Source: Exilibacterium tricleocarpae
GTDB taxonomy: Bacteria > Pseudomonadota > Gammaproteobacteria > Pseudomonadales > Cellvibrionaceae
Assembly: GCF_007004655.1 (NCBI RefSeq)
Contig: NZ_ML660088.1
Span: forward strand, 442,166 to 506,165
Direction of reading: 5' to 3'
DNA: 64,000 bases
The stretch's first letter is position 1. Every line of letters starts with the position of its first letter. A program made the translations under genes and the position numbers. The notes below the pieces were generated by a model that saw only the letters and a program-made list of their open reading frames with translations, had not been told where the DNA came from and made no database searches. Of this stretch, positions 39,453 through 48,541 are shown piece after piece.

Positions 39453-40361
39453 ATGGCCAGAGTGCTAATCATTGATGACAGGCCGATGACGGTCAGGGGT
39501 ATCTGGCGCTACCTCCGCAACCACGGCTACGACGTTGAGGTGGCCACATCCGGCGGCGGCGGCCTGCAAATGGCGCGCCGCAAAATACCCGATGTCATTC
39601 TCCTCAATGTCACCCTGCCGGGCCTCAGCGGTCTCGATGTGTTGCAGGAACTGCTGCGGGACCGGGACCCGGCTTTCAAACGCATCCCTGTGATAATGCT
39701 GTCCGCTGCCAATACTGAGGCCGAGGCGGTGCAAGCACTCGACCTCGGAGCCCAGGATTATATTCTCAAACCGGTGAAGCTGACCGTATTCGCCGCCCGC
39801 CTGCGTATGGCGCTGCGGGTCAAATTCAACCAGGAGGCACTGGAGCGGGCCAACGAGTACCTGTTGACCCTGTCCTCCATCGACCCGCTGACCCAGACTT
39901 TCAACCGCCGCCGCTTTTACGAACTCGCCACCCGCGAGCTGGCCAAGGCGCAGCGGTTTCAGCGGGAATTGTCGGCGATCATGATCGATGCCGATCATTT
40001 CAAAGCACTCAACGACAGGTTTGGCCACGCCCTCGGCGATAAAGCCCTGTGCATGCTGGCCGATGTGTTGCGCAAGAGCTGCCGCGATATCGATATCATC
40101 GCCCGCATGGGCGGTGAAGAGTTCGCCGTTTGCTGCCCGGAAACCAATCTGGGCGGCGCCATGCAACTGGCGGAGCGCATTCGGCGCGGCATCGAAGTCG
40201 CCTCGTTTAATCTCGGCCCGGGAACGGTGCGAGTTACCGTCAGTGTCGGTGTCGCCACGCTTTGCGATATCGACCGCAGTGTGGACAGTCTGCTGGAACG
40301 GGCCGACCGGATGATGTATCGCGCCAAACAGGGTGGGCGCAACCGTGTGGTGGGAGCCTAA
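39453..40361 (+). CDS. Receiver-GGDEF protein (PleD-like diguanylate cyclase)
   Basis: Product of 302 residues: response-regulator receiver (1-120) and GGDEF domain (about 135-300). The active site GGEEF is at residue 220 and the inhibitory site RDID precedes it by five residues. In the receiver the acidic pair (Asp8-Asp9) and the lysine of ILKPV are kept, but the phosphoacceptor position is Asn52 (VILLNVTLPG) instead of Asp, so normal phosphorylation is not expected. No histidine kinase is adjacent. Confidence 0.92.
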   Translation: MARVLIIDDRPMTVRGIWRYLRNHGYDVEVATSGGGGLQMARRKIPDVILLNVTLPGLSGLDVLQELLRDRDPAFKRIPVIMLSAANTEAEAVQALDLGAQDYILKPVKLTVFAARLRMALRVKFNQEALERANEYLLTLSSIDPLTQTFNRRRFYELATRELAKAQRFQRELSAIMIDADHFKALNDRFGHALGDKALCMLADVLRKSCRDIDIIARMGGEEFAVCCPETNLGGAMQLAERIRRGIEVASFNLGPGTVRVTVSVGVATLCDIDRSVDSLLERADRMMYRAKQGGRNRVVGA

Positions 40362-40502
40362 AGAGACATAGACATTACGCCCCAGAGGCGGGTTTTGCTT
40401 TTGCCCGGCGATAGGACGATAATCCGCAGGCATCGCCGGTCAATTTTATCGCAACCGCCGGCGCGTATCGGAAGTCGAAACTGAATCACCGGGAGATCGC
40501 TG

Positions 40503-41492
40503 TTGACTCACCCATCACCGGAGTCCGGACCGACAGCGCTTGCCAAGCCGACAGTTTACCGCCAACCTGCGCGCCGACTGCAAAAGTCGCAACAGCCGGG
40601 GGGAAGTGGCTCGGGCCATTTGTTGAAATGGTTCTTGGACGCACGCTTAGCCGGTTTTTTCGCTCGCCTGTCTAGAGGTCTGCTGATCGCCTGTCTACCC
40701 GCGCTCGCCATCAGCGAACCGCTGAGCTTCGACGCCATGAACCTGGCGCCCTATGGTTTCAAAATACCGGGGGGTTTCAAAATACCGGGGAGTTTCAAAA
40801 CACCGGGGGGTTTCAAAACTCCGGGGGGTTTCAAAACTCCGGGCGGCGAGGTAAAAGGTATTTTTATCGATATGCTGAAAGCGATTAGTCGCTCAGCGAA
40901 ACTCGATACCGTGCACAACGTGTACTCCGTCCCCCGCATTTCTCAAAGAATGCGCAACCGCCAGTGCGCCTGCTCGATTTTCATGCGCCTGCCCCGGCTG
41001 GACCGCCAGTTTGTCTTCGTGGCGCAGATACCCTGGGAAATAGACATTGTGGTAATGGGCGAAAAAAATCTGGATTTAAGCTCGCTGCAAGCGCTGCGAC
41101 GGCTGCGTGTGGCAGTGCCCCGCGGCATGCACTTCAGCAACGCACTCGACGCCGCCGATGCTTTTATCCGCTTTCCCACCAACGGTTACCTGCAGAGCAC
41201 CCGCATGTTGAAACGCGGGCGCGTGGATGCCATGGCGGGCACCGAACCCAGTCTGACCTATCTGATCCGCCAGGAGCGCCTCACCCGCCCCCTGACCACC
41301 CTGGTGGTCGATACCCGACCGGTGGCCCTCTATTGTATCGACGGACTCGACTTCTACGACAAACTGCGTCGGGCCGTAGAAACCTTGCAGGAAACAGGTC
41401 GCCTGGCCGATATTATCCGCCAGTACCGGGTGCCGCCGGCCGACACAGCGGTGCCACCCGCGGTGCGCCCGGCGGCGCCGGCACCTTATTGA
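40503..41492 (+). CDS. Periplasmic solute-binding protein, family 3-like, with amplified hexapeptide
   Basis: Product of 329 residues resembling the amino-acid-binding (SBP_bac_3) fold: a hydrophobic export segment (SRGLLIACLPALAIS), then LAPYGFK and VKGIFIDMLKAI, which in ordinary members are nearly adjacent. Between them lie five copies of a GFK[IT]PG-type hexapeptide. TTG 40503 has GGGAG at seven bases. No permease gene is adjacent; the ligand is unknown. It converges on the RND pump gene with five bases between. Confidence 0.8.
   Translation: MTHPSPESGPTALAKPTVYRQPARRLQKSQQPGGSGSGHLLKWFLDARLAGFFARLSRGLLIACLPALAISEPLSFDAMNLAPYGFKIPGGFKIPGSFKTPGGFKTPGGFKTPGGEVKGIFIDMLKAISRSAKLDTVHNVYSVPRISQRMRNRQCACSIFMRLPRLDRQFVFVAQIPWEIDIVVMGEKNLDLSSLQALRRLRVAVPRGMHFSNALDAADAFIRFPTNGYLQSTRMLKRGRVDAMAGTEPSLTYLIRQERLTRPLTTLVVDTRPVALYCIDGLDFYDKLRRAVETLQETGRLADIIRQYRVPPADTAVPPAVRPAAPAPY
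40755..40844 (+). repeat. 18-bp in-frame tandem repeat, five copies
   Basis: Five contiguous 18-base units (ggtttcaaaa[tc][at]ccgggg type) inside the binding-protein gene encode a hexapeptide each. Copies differ at one to three bases. Unit number change would keep the frame. Confidence 0.95.
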
Positions 41493-41497
41493 CAACC

Positions 41498-44400
41498 CTA
41501 TGCCGAAGCCGGCGCCGGCGCGCCACTTTGCTGAAAGGAACGTCGCTGCGCAAACACTATAAAAGCGGCCGGCACGAAATAGAACGACAACAGCGTGGTC
41601 AGCAGCGTACCGCCGGCAATGGCTACGGCAAACGGCGGCCAGAAGCCTCCGCCGCCGAGAATCAGCGGCAGAAAACCGCCGAGAGTGGTGATGGTGGTCG
41701 AGGTGATATGCCGGGCACAGTTTTGCACACCGGTCACCACATCGGTCTCATCACCGCGCACCGCGTTGGCATCCGACTTCAGTTCCGCCAGGATGACGAT
41801 AGCCGCGTTAATTGCCAAGCCGATCAAGCCCAACAAGGCGATCAACACAACGAACCCAAACGCGTAATCGAACAAATAGACACTGAGCAGCCCCAGTCCC
41901 GCAGCCTGGATGGCGACGGAGAAGATGATAGCGCTCATGCGAAAGGAGTTAAACGACAACACCACCACTACCACCAGCAGTGTGACAATCACGCCGACAT
42001 AGGCCAACAGATTGCCGACGGCATCATTGCGCTTCTCGCCCTCGCCGCCGAATTCCAGCCGGTAGCCGGCCGGCACCTGAAACCCCTCACGCTGCAGTGT
42101 GTCTTTAACCGCCGTCACTACCGCTGCCGGCAAAACGCCATCGCGCAAATACCCCTCGATAGTGTTTACCCGTTCGCCGTCGCGCCGCGGAATCGTACCG
42201 CGCGCCGGCAATACCTGCAGCTCGCCGATGGCCGCCAGCGGCAGGCCCGCGTAGCCGCCCGGCAACTGCGGCGGCACAAAATCGAGGGAGGCCAGGTCCG
42301 CCAGTTCGGCGCGCTCGCCGCCGTCGAGTCGAATCCGCACCGGCAGCTCCTGGGTGGATTCCAGCAGCGAACCCTGCACCACACCGTCCAGCGCATTTTG
42401 TAATTGCTGCGACAACGCGGTCAGCGGCAGGCCGCTGCGGTTGCTGTCTTCCTCGCGCACCGAAACCCACAGCTTGGGCACAGCGCTGCCGAGGGTGGCC
42501 CGGCTGTGCAAGACATCGGGCGTTGCGGCCAGCACCCGGCGCAGTTCGTCACCCAGCGCCCGCAGGCGATTCAGGTTCGGCCCGTAGACTCGCAACTCAA
42601 CCGGTGCATTAAACGGCGGCCCCTGCTCCAGCTTGCGCACCAGAATCTGTGCCTGGGGAAAGCGGTCGTCCAACTGCCGCTGCAACCTGGGAATCATCTG
42701 GTTGACCACCTTAAAATCGGCGCCGGTCACCATCGCCTGCGCGTAGTACTGGGCACCGTCGCGGCGGGCGATCAGGTTGTAGTAAAACGCCGGTGCGCTG
42801 GCCCCCACAAACCAGTGCAGGCCGCGCACGCCGTTTTGCGCCTCGATCACGCGGCCCACATCTGCAGTCAGCTCCAGAGTGGCGTCCAGTGAAGCCGACT
42901 CCGGCAGAAACACCTCGACATGGAACATATCCCGATCGGAGGCGGGAAAGAACTGCTCGGTTAGCTGCGCGGCGGCGACAAAACCGAGTGCCGGTACACT
43001 CGCCACCAACAACAGCGTCAGGCGCGGGCGCCGCAGCGCCCATACCAGGGAGCTCCCGAACCAGCGACTCAAGGCGCCGAAGTAGACGCCGTTTTGCCAC
43101 CAGCGCTGGCGGCCCTCGGTGGCGGGTTTGATCCAGCGCCCCGCCAGACCGGCGATCAAGGTGTGGGAAATAACATAGGATCCCACCAGCGAAAACACCA
43201 CCGACAGCGCAATGCCGCCAACAAACTCTCCGGCCGGCCCCGGCATCAGCGCTATGGGTAAAAACGCCAGAATCGTGGTCGTGGTGGACCCCAGCAGCGG
43301 CAGCCACAGGTGCCGAATCGAGCGCTGCACCGCCTGCACCCGAGTGGCGCCGCGCTGCCGCTCCCGCGCCACGGTATCTACCATCACAATGGCGTTGTCC
43401 ACCATAATACCCAGGGCCACAATCAAGCCGGTCACCGACATCTGATGAATCGGCAGCCCGTAATACTGCATGCAACTCAGGGTGAAAAACGCCGTCAGCG
43501 GCAGCGCCGCCGCCACAATCAATGCCGAGCGCCAGCCCAGGGTGAAAAGCAGCACGGTGAGGATCAAAACAAAACCGAGAGCGACATTGTTCATCAACTG
43601 ACTCAGGCGCTCGCGGGTGTAGTCGTTCTGGTTAAAAATGATTTCGGCGGTGATATTGCCCGGCAGCGTAGCGGAAAACTGCGCCAGGCTGCGCTCGACC
43701 CGCGCCGTCCACTGGTCGACCCGCACCGCCGGCACCATCCGCGCGGCCACCACTACAGCCCGGTTGCCGTGCACTATGGCGAGTTCGTCTGCCGGCAACT
43801 TTTCCTGGCGGCTGACCCGGGCCACATCGCCGATGCGGATCACCGTGCCGTCGGCATCGACTTTCAGCGGCACCCGGCGCACCCGCTCCAGATCATCCAG
43901 TTCCCCGGCCACCTCCACGGCGACCCGGAAGTTATCGTTGTAGAGTTGCCCCGCCGCCACCTTGGCGTCGGCCCCGGCCAGCGCGGTCCCCACCTCGCCG
44001 GCGGACAGACCCAGGCTGGCAAGTTTGTGAGAGTCGACCGCCACCAGTACCTCTTCGCGCGGCGGACCGCGCAGCGATACCAGGTCAGTGCCGGTAATAC
44101 TGCGCAGGCGACTCTCCAGCTCCTCGCCATAGCGCCCGAGCACCGCCATTTCCGGCGGGCTGCTGCCGGCCCAGGTCAGCGCCACCAACACGGTGTAGGC
44201 ATGCACCCGATCCTCATCCAGGCTCGACGGCAGGGCACCGGCGGGCATGTCTGCCTGCGCCTCTTCCAGCAGGTCCCGGGCTCGCGACCAGATCAGATCG
44301 ACCTGGCGCGGGCCGATCTGATCTTCCAGTTCCAGCGTGATAAACGACAGCCCCGAGCGGGACACTGAAGTGATGTGCTTGAGTTCCGCCAGCTCGCGCA

Positions 44401-44605
44401 GCTTGTTTTCCAGCTTCTCGGTAACCAGTGCCTCCACCCGCTCCGCGCTGGCACCGGGAAACGGCGTTAACACCGCTGCGGAGCGCCCGGTTATATAGGG
44501 GTCTTCGCTGCGCGGCAGGGTCGACAAAGCCCCCAGGCCCGAGACAATCAGCAGGGCGATAACCAGAGCAACGACCCGGCCGTTTTCGACAAAACTCCTC
44601 ACCAT
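41498..44605 (-). CDS. RND efflux permease
   Basis: Inner-membrane drug/proton antiporter of 1035 residues with 12 membrane segments in two repeats and two large periplasmic loops. Recognisable parts are FPGASAERVEALVTEKLE, the TM4 segment VALGIMVDNAIVMVD (Asp-Asn where AcrB has Asp-Asp) and LIALLGLIGLAINAAIV in the second half. It lies 12 bases after the adaptor gene. No outer-membrane channel gene is adjacent. Confidence 0.93.
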   Translation of the reverse strand: MVRSFVENGRVVALVIALLIVSGLGALSTLPRSEDPYITGRSAAVLTPFPGASAERVEALVTEKLENKLRELAELKHITSVSRSGLSFITLELEDQIGPRQVDLIWSRARDLLEEAQADMPAGALPSSLDEDRVHAYTVLVALTWAGSSPPEMAVLGRYGEELESRLRSITGTDLVSLRGPPREEVLVAVDSHKLASLGLSAGEVGTALAGADAKVAAGQLYNDNFRVAVEVAGELDDLERVRRVPLKVDADGTVIRIGDVARVSRQEKLPADELAIVHGNRAVVVAARMVPAVRVDQWTARVERSLAQFSATLPGNITAEIIFNQNDYTRERLSQLMNNVALGFVLILTVLLFTLGWRSALIVAAALPLTAFFTLSCMQYYGLPIHQMSVTGLIVALGIMVDNAIVMVDTVARERQRGATRVQAVQRSIRHLWLPLLGSTTTTILAFLPIALMPGPAGEFVGGIALSVVFSLVGSYVISHTLIAGLAGRWIKPATEGRQRWWQNGVYFGALSRWFGSSLVWALRRPRLTLLLVASVPALGFVAAAQLTEQFFPASDRDMFHVEVFLPESASLDATLELTADVGRVIEAQNGVRGLHWFVGASAPAFYYNLIARRDGAQYYAQAMVTGADFKVVNQMIPRLQRQLDDRFPQAQILVRKLEQGPPFNAPVELRVYGPNLNRLRALGDELRRVLAATPDVLHSRATLGSAVPKLWVSVREEDSNRSGLPLTALSQQLQNALDGVVQGSLLESTQELPVRIRLDGGERAELADLASLDFVPPQLPGGYAGLPLAAIGELQVLPARGTIPRRDGERVNTIEGYLRDGVLPAAVVTAVKDTLQREGFQVPAGYRLEFGGEGEKRNDAVGNLLAYVGVIVTLLVVVVVLSFNSFRMSAIIFSVAIQAAGLGLLSVYLFDYAFGFVVLIALLGLIGLAINAAIVILAELKSDANAVRGDETDVVTGVQNCARHITSTTITTLGGFLPLILGGGGFWPPFAVAIAGGTLLTTLLSFYFVPAAFIVFAQRRSFQQSGAPAPASA

Positions 44606-44617
44606 TATGCGCCCCGC

Positions 44618-45766
44618 CTATTCCTGCGCCAACGCGTCGGCAGTTCGTTTGAGAACGACCCGCTGACCGGGCACCAACCGGTGCAGACCGGCTGCCACCA
44701 GCTTCTCGCCACTGCTGACGGCACCGTTGATAAACACCTGTTCGCGGTTGGCGTGGATAACCTGGATGTCGCGGGATTCCAGCCGGTACGCGTTACCGGC
44801 CCCGGCCGTGCCATTCTCATCGGCAGCGAGTAAATAAACACTCCAAAGACCGCGAATGCCGTCGGTTATCGCCGCTGCCGGCACCCAAAAGCCGGGGCTG
44901 TCGACCGTTTCGGTGAGGGTGAGGTAAGCGAGGTCACCGTTGACCACCAGGGCATCATCGGGCAGGCGAAAGCGAACCATCACGGTGCGGGTAACGGCAT
45001 GGACATCGGCACCGACCGCCAGCACCCGCGCCGCCAGGGTATTGCCGTCGACTTCAATGCGGCTGGGATCGCCCGGCTGCAGGATCGGCAACATGCGCAC
45101 CGGCACGCCGATATGGGCCTCCATAGCCCCCTGCTGCTGCAAACGCAGGACGGCTACGCCCGCGTTCAGGACCACCCCCTGATCGGCGAAGCGCCGGGTT
45201 ACCACCCCGTCGAACGGGGCTGTCAGGGTGGATTTGCGAATCCGCGACGCCACCGACGCCACCGACGCATCCAGCCGGGCGATACTGGCGATCAACGCCG
45301 CGCGCTCCGCATCGAGTTCGTCCAGCCGCTGTTCGGAGGTGAAGCCGCTCTGGCGCAGGGAGCGCTGGCGCCGCAAGCTGGCCTCGGTGAGCTGCAATTG
45401 CGCCCGGGTTTCAGCCAGTTGCGCATCGAGTTCGCGCCGCTCGATGCGCAGCAGTTCCGTATCCAGGACTGCCAGCACATCGCCCTCGGCCAGGGTTTCA
45501 CCCTCATCCACCAGCACCTCTGCCAGCTTGCCCGCCTGTTCGAAACCCATATCGGCATGCTGGCGGGCGCTGACTTCGCCGCTGAAGCGGCGCTCGACCT
45601 GGTAACTGCTTTGTTCGCTCAGTACCAGTGGGCTGACGCGGTGAAAATACGGCGCCAACACCGCTTCGCCGGGGTCCTCGCCAAGCGCCGCCAGAATCAC
45701 GCCGGCCAGGCCGATCAAAGCGGCAATCAGCAGCATCTGAATGCGGGAGAAGGAATAGAGGATCAT
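44618..45766 (-). CDS. RND periplasmic adaptor (membrane fusion protein)
   Basis: Product of 382 residues: N-terminal anchor helix, biotinyl-lipoyl-like half (FEQAGKLAEVLVDEGETLAEGDVLAVLDT), a coiled-coil hairpin (about 105-165), second lipoyl half (LTAPFDGVVTRRFADQGVV) and beta-barrel domains. It precedes the permease gene and is divergent from the TetR gene. Confidence 0.93.
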   Translation of the reverse strand: MILYSFSRIQMLLIAALIGLAGVILAALGEDPGEAVLAPYFHRVSPLVLSEQSSYQVERRFSGEVSARQHADMGFEQAGKLAEVLVDEGETLAEGDVLAVLDTELLRIERRELDAQLAETRAQLQLTEASLRRQRSLRQSGFTSEQRLDELDAERAALIASIARLDASVASVASRIRKSTLTAPFDGVVTRRFADQGVVLNAGVAVLRLQQQGAMEAHIGVPVRMLPILQPGDPSRIEVDGNTLAARVLAVGADVHAVTRTVMVRFRLPDDALVVNGDLAYLTLTETVDSPGFWVPAAAITDGIRGLWSVYLLAADENGTAGAGNAYRLESRDIQVIHANREQVFINGAVSSGEKLVAAGLHRLVPGQRVVLKRTADALAQE

Positions 45767-45808
45767 TGCGGTACCTCGAAGTAGCTCCGGGTCGTGAAAC
45801 CCGACAAA

Positions 45809-45831
45809 TCAAACTGGGCAGTCCAGTTTGA
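45809..45831. promoter_or_regulatory. Palindromic operator, probably for the TetR protein
   Basis: Perfect nine-base arms tcaaactgg and ccagtttga around gcagt, in the gap between the divergent pump and TetR genes. A related imperfect site, actggacggtctagt, lies at 45851-45865. The spacing and position fit autoregulation and control of the pump by the divergent TetR protein. Confidence 0.7.
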
Positions 45832-45939
45832 TGGAGTATAGACAAATCATACTGGACGGTCTAGTCTATTTTTCATATCGCAAAATCGCTACACTGAAAG
45901 ACCTGTTAGCCAGCTACCTGAGGTGATATCTTTCGCGCC

Positions 45940-46605
45940 ATGACCACAGATAATATCGATCATCCGGCAACCGATCGGCCTGCAGCCGCCAGCCTCCAGC
46001 CCAGAGGTCGCTCGCGCAGTGAGGAAAAGCGCCAGCAGATTTTCGATACCGCCGCCAACCTGTTTGCCACCAACGGTTATACGGGGACCAGTATGGACCA
46101 GATCGCCGAGGCGGCCGGGGTGTCCAAACAGACCGTCTACAGTCACTTCGGCGATAAGCAGGGGCTGTTTATTGCCTCGATCCGGCACAAATGCATCGTC
46201 AATGCCCTCGACGCCGACTTTTTCCAATGTGACTTGCCACCGCGGGAAGTGTTGCTGAAACTGGCGCAAAACTTTATCGAGCTACTGCTTAGCGAGGGCG
46301 CCGTCAGGGTCCACAGAGTCTGTGTCGGCGGCGCCGAACAGCACCCGGAGGTGTCTCAAATGTTCTACGAGGCCGGGCCGCAACCCCTGGTGGAGTTGTT
46401 GACAAACTACCTGCAGAGCCAGGCAGACCGGGGCGAGTTGGCGCTGGACAACGCCCGCCACGCCGCCTCACAGTTTTTATCCATGATCAATGGGGATGCG
46501 CCGTTTCGGGCAGTGTTGGGGCTGGAACAGCAACACAGCGCGGAGGAGCTGGACAGCTACAACCGCAGTTGCGTCGACATGTTCCTGCGTGCCTATCGGC
46601 CTTGA
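45940..46605 (+). CDS. TetR/AcrR-family regulator
   Basis: Product of 221 residues: helix-turn-helix at about 30-75 (ATNGYTGTSMDQIAEAAGVS and KQTVYSHFGDKQGLF) and a ligand-binding C-terminus of the AefR-like type (TetR_C_7 pattern). Divergent from the RND adaptor-permease genes, which it probably represses through the palindrome at 45809. Confidence 0.93.
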   Translation: MTTDNIDHPATDRPAAASLQPRGRSRSEEKRQQIFDTAANLFATNGYTGTSMDQIAEAAGVSKQTVYSHFGDKQGLFIASIRHKCIVNALDADFFQCDLPPREVLLKLAQNFIELLLSEGAVRVHRVCVGGAEQHPEVSQMFYEAGPQPLVELLTNYLQSQADRGELALDNARHAASQFLSMINGDAPFRAVLGLEQQHSAEELDSYNRSCVDMFLRAYRP

Positions 46606-46651
46606 GGAACGCGGGCCTTTGAGAAAAGAATTACGGGCCTTGAAGAACAGT

Positions 46652-46948
46652 TCAGGCCCGCCACAGCGTCCAGCAGCCGATCACAATAAAACCGATACCG
46701 GCAACCACCGACAGGGTTTTCGGCCCGAGATAGTTCGACACGACACCGCCGGCGAGCACACCCAGCCCCGAGGCTGCAATCAGGGCCAGGCAGGCGCCGG
46801 CAAAAACCGCCCATTTATCTACCGATTTATCCGCCGCAAACAGCATGGTGGCCAGTTGGGTTTTATCCCCCAGCTCCGCCACAAACACCGTCGCAAAAAC
46901 CGTCAAGATCACTTTAATATCCACATGGACTCCACTGTTTAATGCCAC
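46652..46948 (-). CDS. GDT1/TMEM165-family membrane protein (UPF0016)
   Basis: Small protein of 98 residues with three hydrophobic segments and the family motif ELGDKTQ. One motif only, so it is the half-size form that must dimerise. Family members export manganese or exchange cations; the ion here is not known. GTG 46948 is the start. It converges on the TetR gene. Confidence 0.88.
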   Translation of the reverse strand: MALNSGVHVDIKVILTVFATVFVAELGDKTQLATMLFAADKSVDKWAVFAGACLALIAASGLGVLAGGVVSNYLGPKTLSVVAGIGFIVIGCWTLWRA

Positions 46949-47098
46949 CCTGCGGTCACCACAGGGCCGCGAAGAAAATCGCCAAACCCAATTAAAACTT
47001 GCCGGTATTGGCGTTATAATGCCCGTCCTCTTTCATTTCAGGCTCCGCGCCCAGCCTCGCATCGCGGCTGCACTTTAACCAAACTGGGGTAAATTGTC

Positions 47099-48382
47099 TT
47101 GCAACTGGATCAAGCCACCGCCGAGAAGCTGCAGCAATGGGAACGGGACCTGAACGCTGAATACGAACAATTGCAGTCCCGCTCACTCAATCTCGATCTG
47201 ACCCGCGGCAAACCGTCCGCCGAGCAACTGTCCCTGTCGAACGCTATGGACGGCATTCTCGCCGGCGACTATACCAGCGCCGATGGTACCGATACCCGCA
47301 ACTACGGCGGTATCGACGGCATCAAAGAAATGAAACGCCTGGGCGCCGAAATTCTACAAGTCGACGACGGCGAGGTACTCGTCGGCGGCAACAGCAGCCT
47401 GACGCTGATGTTCCAGGCGGTACTGCACGCCTACCTGTTTGGTTTTGACGGCCCGCAAAGCGCCTGGAGCCGGCAGCAGCCGGTACAGTTTGTCTGCCCG
47501 GTGCCCGGCTACGACCGCCATTTCGCCATCTGCGAGCAATTGGGTATCGAGATGCTGACGGTCCCCATGACGGCCGCCGGCCCGGATATGGACGCGCTGG
47601 AAAACCTCGTGCGCAACGACCCGGCGATCAAGGGCCTCTGGTGCGTACCCAAGTATTCCAACCCGACCGGAGCCGTCTACAGCGCTGCGGTGGTCGAGCG
47701 GATCGCCGGACTCGGGCGTATCGCCGGCGCCGGCTTTCGGGTGTTTTGGGATAACGCCTACGCCGTTCACGACCTCGGCGACACGCCGGCGGCACTGGCG
47801 AGCATTATGGACTGCTGCCGCAAACAGGGTACCGAGGATTCAGTCATTCAGTTTGCCTCCACCTCTAAAATCACGTTTGCCGGGGCCGGAGTGGCATTTA
47901 TGGCGGCCAGCGCCGCCAACCTGAACGCCTTCAAAGGTTCCCTGGGAATCGCCACCATCGGTCCCGATAAGGTCAACCAGTTGCGCCATGCTCGCCTGTT
48001 TCCCTCGCTGGCGGCGCTGCACGACCACATGAGAAAACACGCACAGATCATCAAACCGCGCTTTGCCTGTGTGCTCGATCAGTTGGAAGCCGCGTTTGGC
48101 CACTGTGACCTGGGCCGTTGGGAAAGCGGCAGCGGCGGCTACTTTATCTCTTTCAGCACGCGCCCGGGGCTGGCGGCGGAGGTGGTGCGACTGGCGGCAG
48201 CGGCGGGCGTCAAACTGACACCCGCCGGCGCGACCTTTCCCTATGGTCGCGACCCCGATGACAGCAATATCCGTATCGCCCCCACCGTGCCCAACGTGGC
48301 AGAGCTGGATACGGCGATGCAGGTGTTTGTAATCTGTGTAAAGCTGGCCTCGGTGAGGCAGGCGATTGCAACGCGCCAATAA
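47099..48382 (+). CDS. Aspartate aminotransferase-like protein, subgroup Ic
   Basis: PLP-dependent aminotransferase of 427 residues. The PLP lysine is in FASTSKITFAGAGV; YSNPTGAVYS and WDNAYAVHDL supply the cofactor contacts, and RIAPTVP the carboxylate-binding arginine. The pattern LDLTRGKPSAEQL and overall length match the actinobacterial-type aspartate aminotransferases of this subgroup. Start TTG 47099. Its last codons lie in a tandem repeat. Confidence 0.9.
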   Translation: MQLDQATAEKLQQWERDLNAEYEQLQSRSLNLDLTRGKPSAEQLSLSNAMDGILAGDYTSADGTDTRNYGGIDGIKEMKRLGAEILQVDDGEVLVGGNSSLTLMFQAVLHAYLFGFDGPQSAWSRQQPVQFVCPVPGYDRHFAICEQLGIEMLTVPMTAAGPDMDALENLVRNDPAIKGLWCVPKYSNPTGAVYSAAVVERIAGLGRIAGAGFRVFWDNAYAVHDLGDTPAALASIMDCCRKQGTEDSVIQFASTSKITFAGAGVAFMAASAANLNAFKGSLGIATIGPDKVNQLRHARLFPSLAALHDHMRKHAQIIKPRFACVLDQLEAAFGHCDLGRWESGSGGYFISFSTRPGLAAEVVRLAAAAGVKLTPAGATFPYGRDPDDSNIRIAPTVPNVAELDTAMQVFVICVKLASVRQAIATRQ

Positions 48383-48430
48383 TAGTAACGCGTTAATAAT
48401 AGCAACGCGCTAATAGCGGCAACGCATTAG
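48368..48430. repeat. 17-bp tandem repeat across a stop codon
   Basis: Units gcaacgcgccaataata, gtaacgcgttaataata and gcaacgcgctaatagcg follow each other from 48368, with a partial fourth. The first unit contains the last codons and TAA stop of the aminotransferase gene. Confidence 0.85.
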
Positions 48431-48541
48431 CAGCAGCGCGCTGACAGCCTGTCGCCGGCGCGGCGAGCGATAGACTTTGCCCCGTTAGCGGTAAAGTTTT
48501 CCCAACAGGCTGTAACTTTTTATGCAACTCAGGTCTCGACC

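Noticed and set aside
40755..40844. CRISPR-like regular direct repeat
   Set aside because: The units are contiguous without spacers and lie in frame in a coding gene.
43310..44368. Plus-strand frame of 352 codons inside the RND permease gene
   Set aside because: Shadow of a full-length, well-conserved permease on the other strand; composition is His/Gln/Arg-rich as in other GC-driven shadows.
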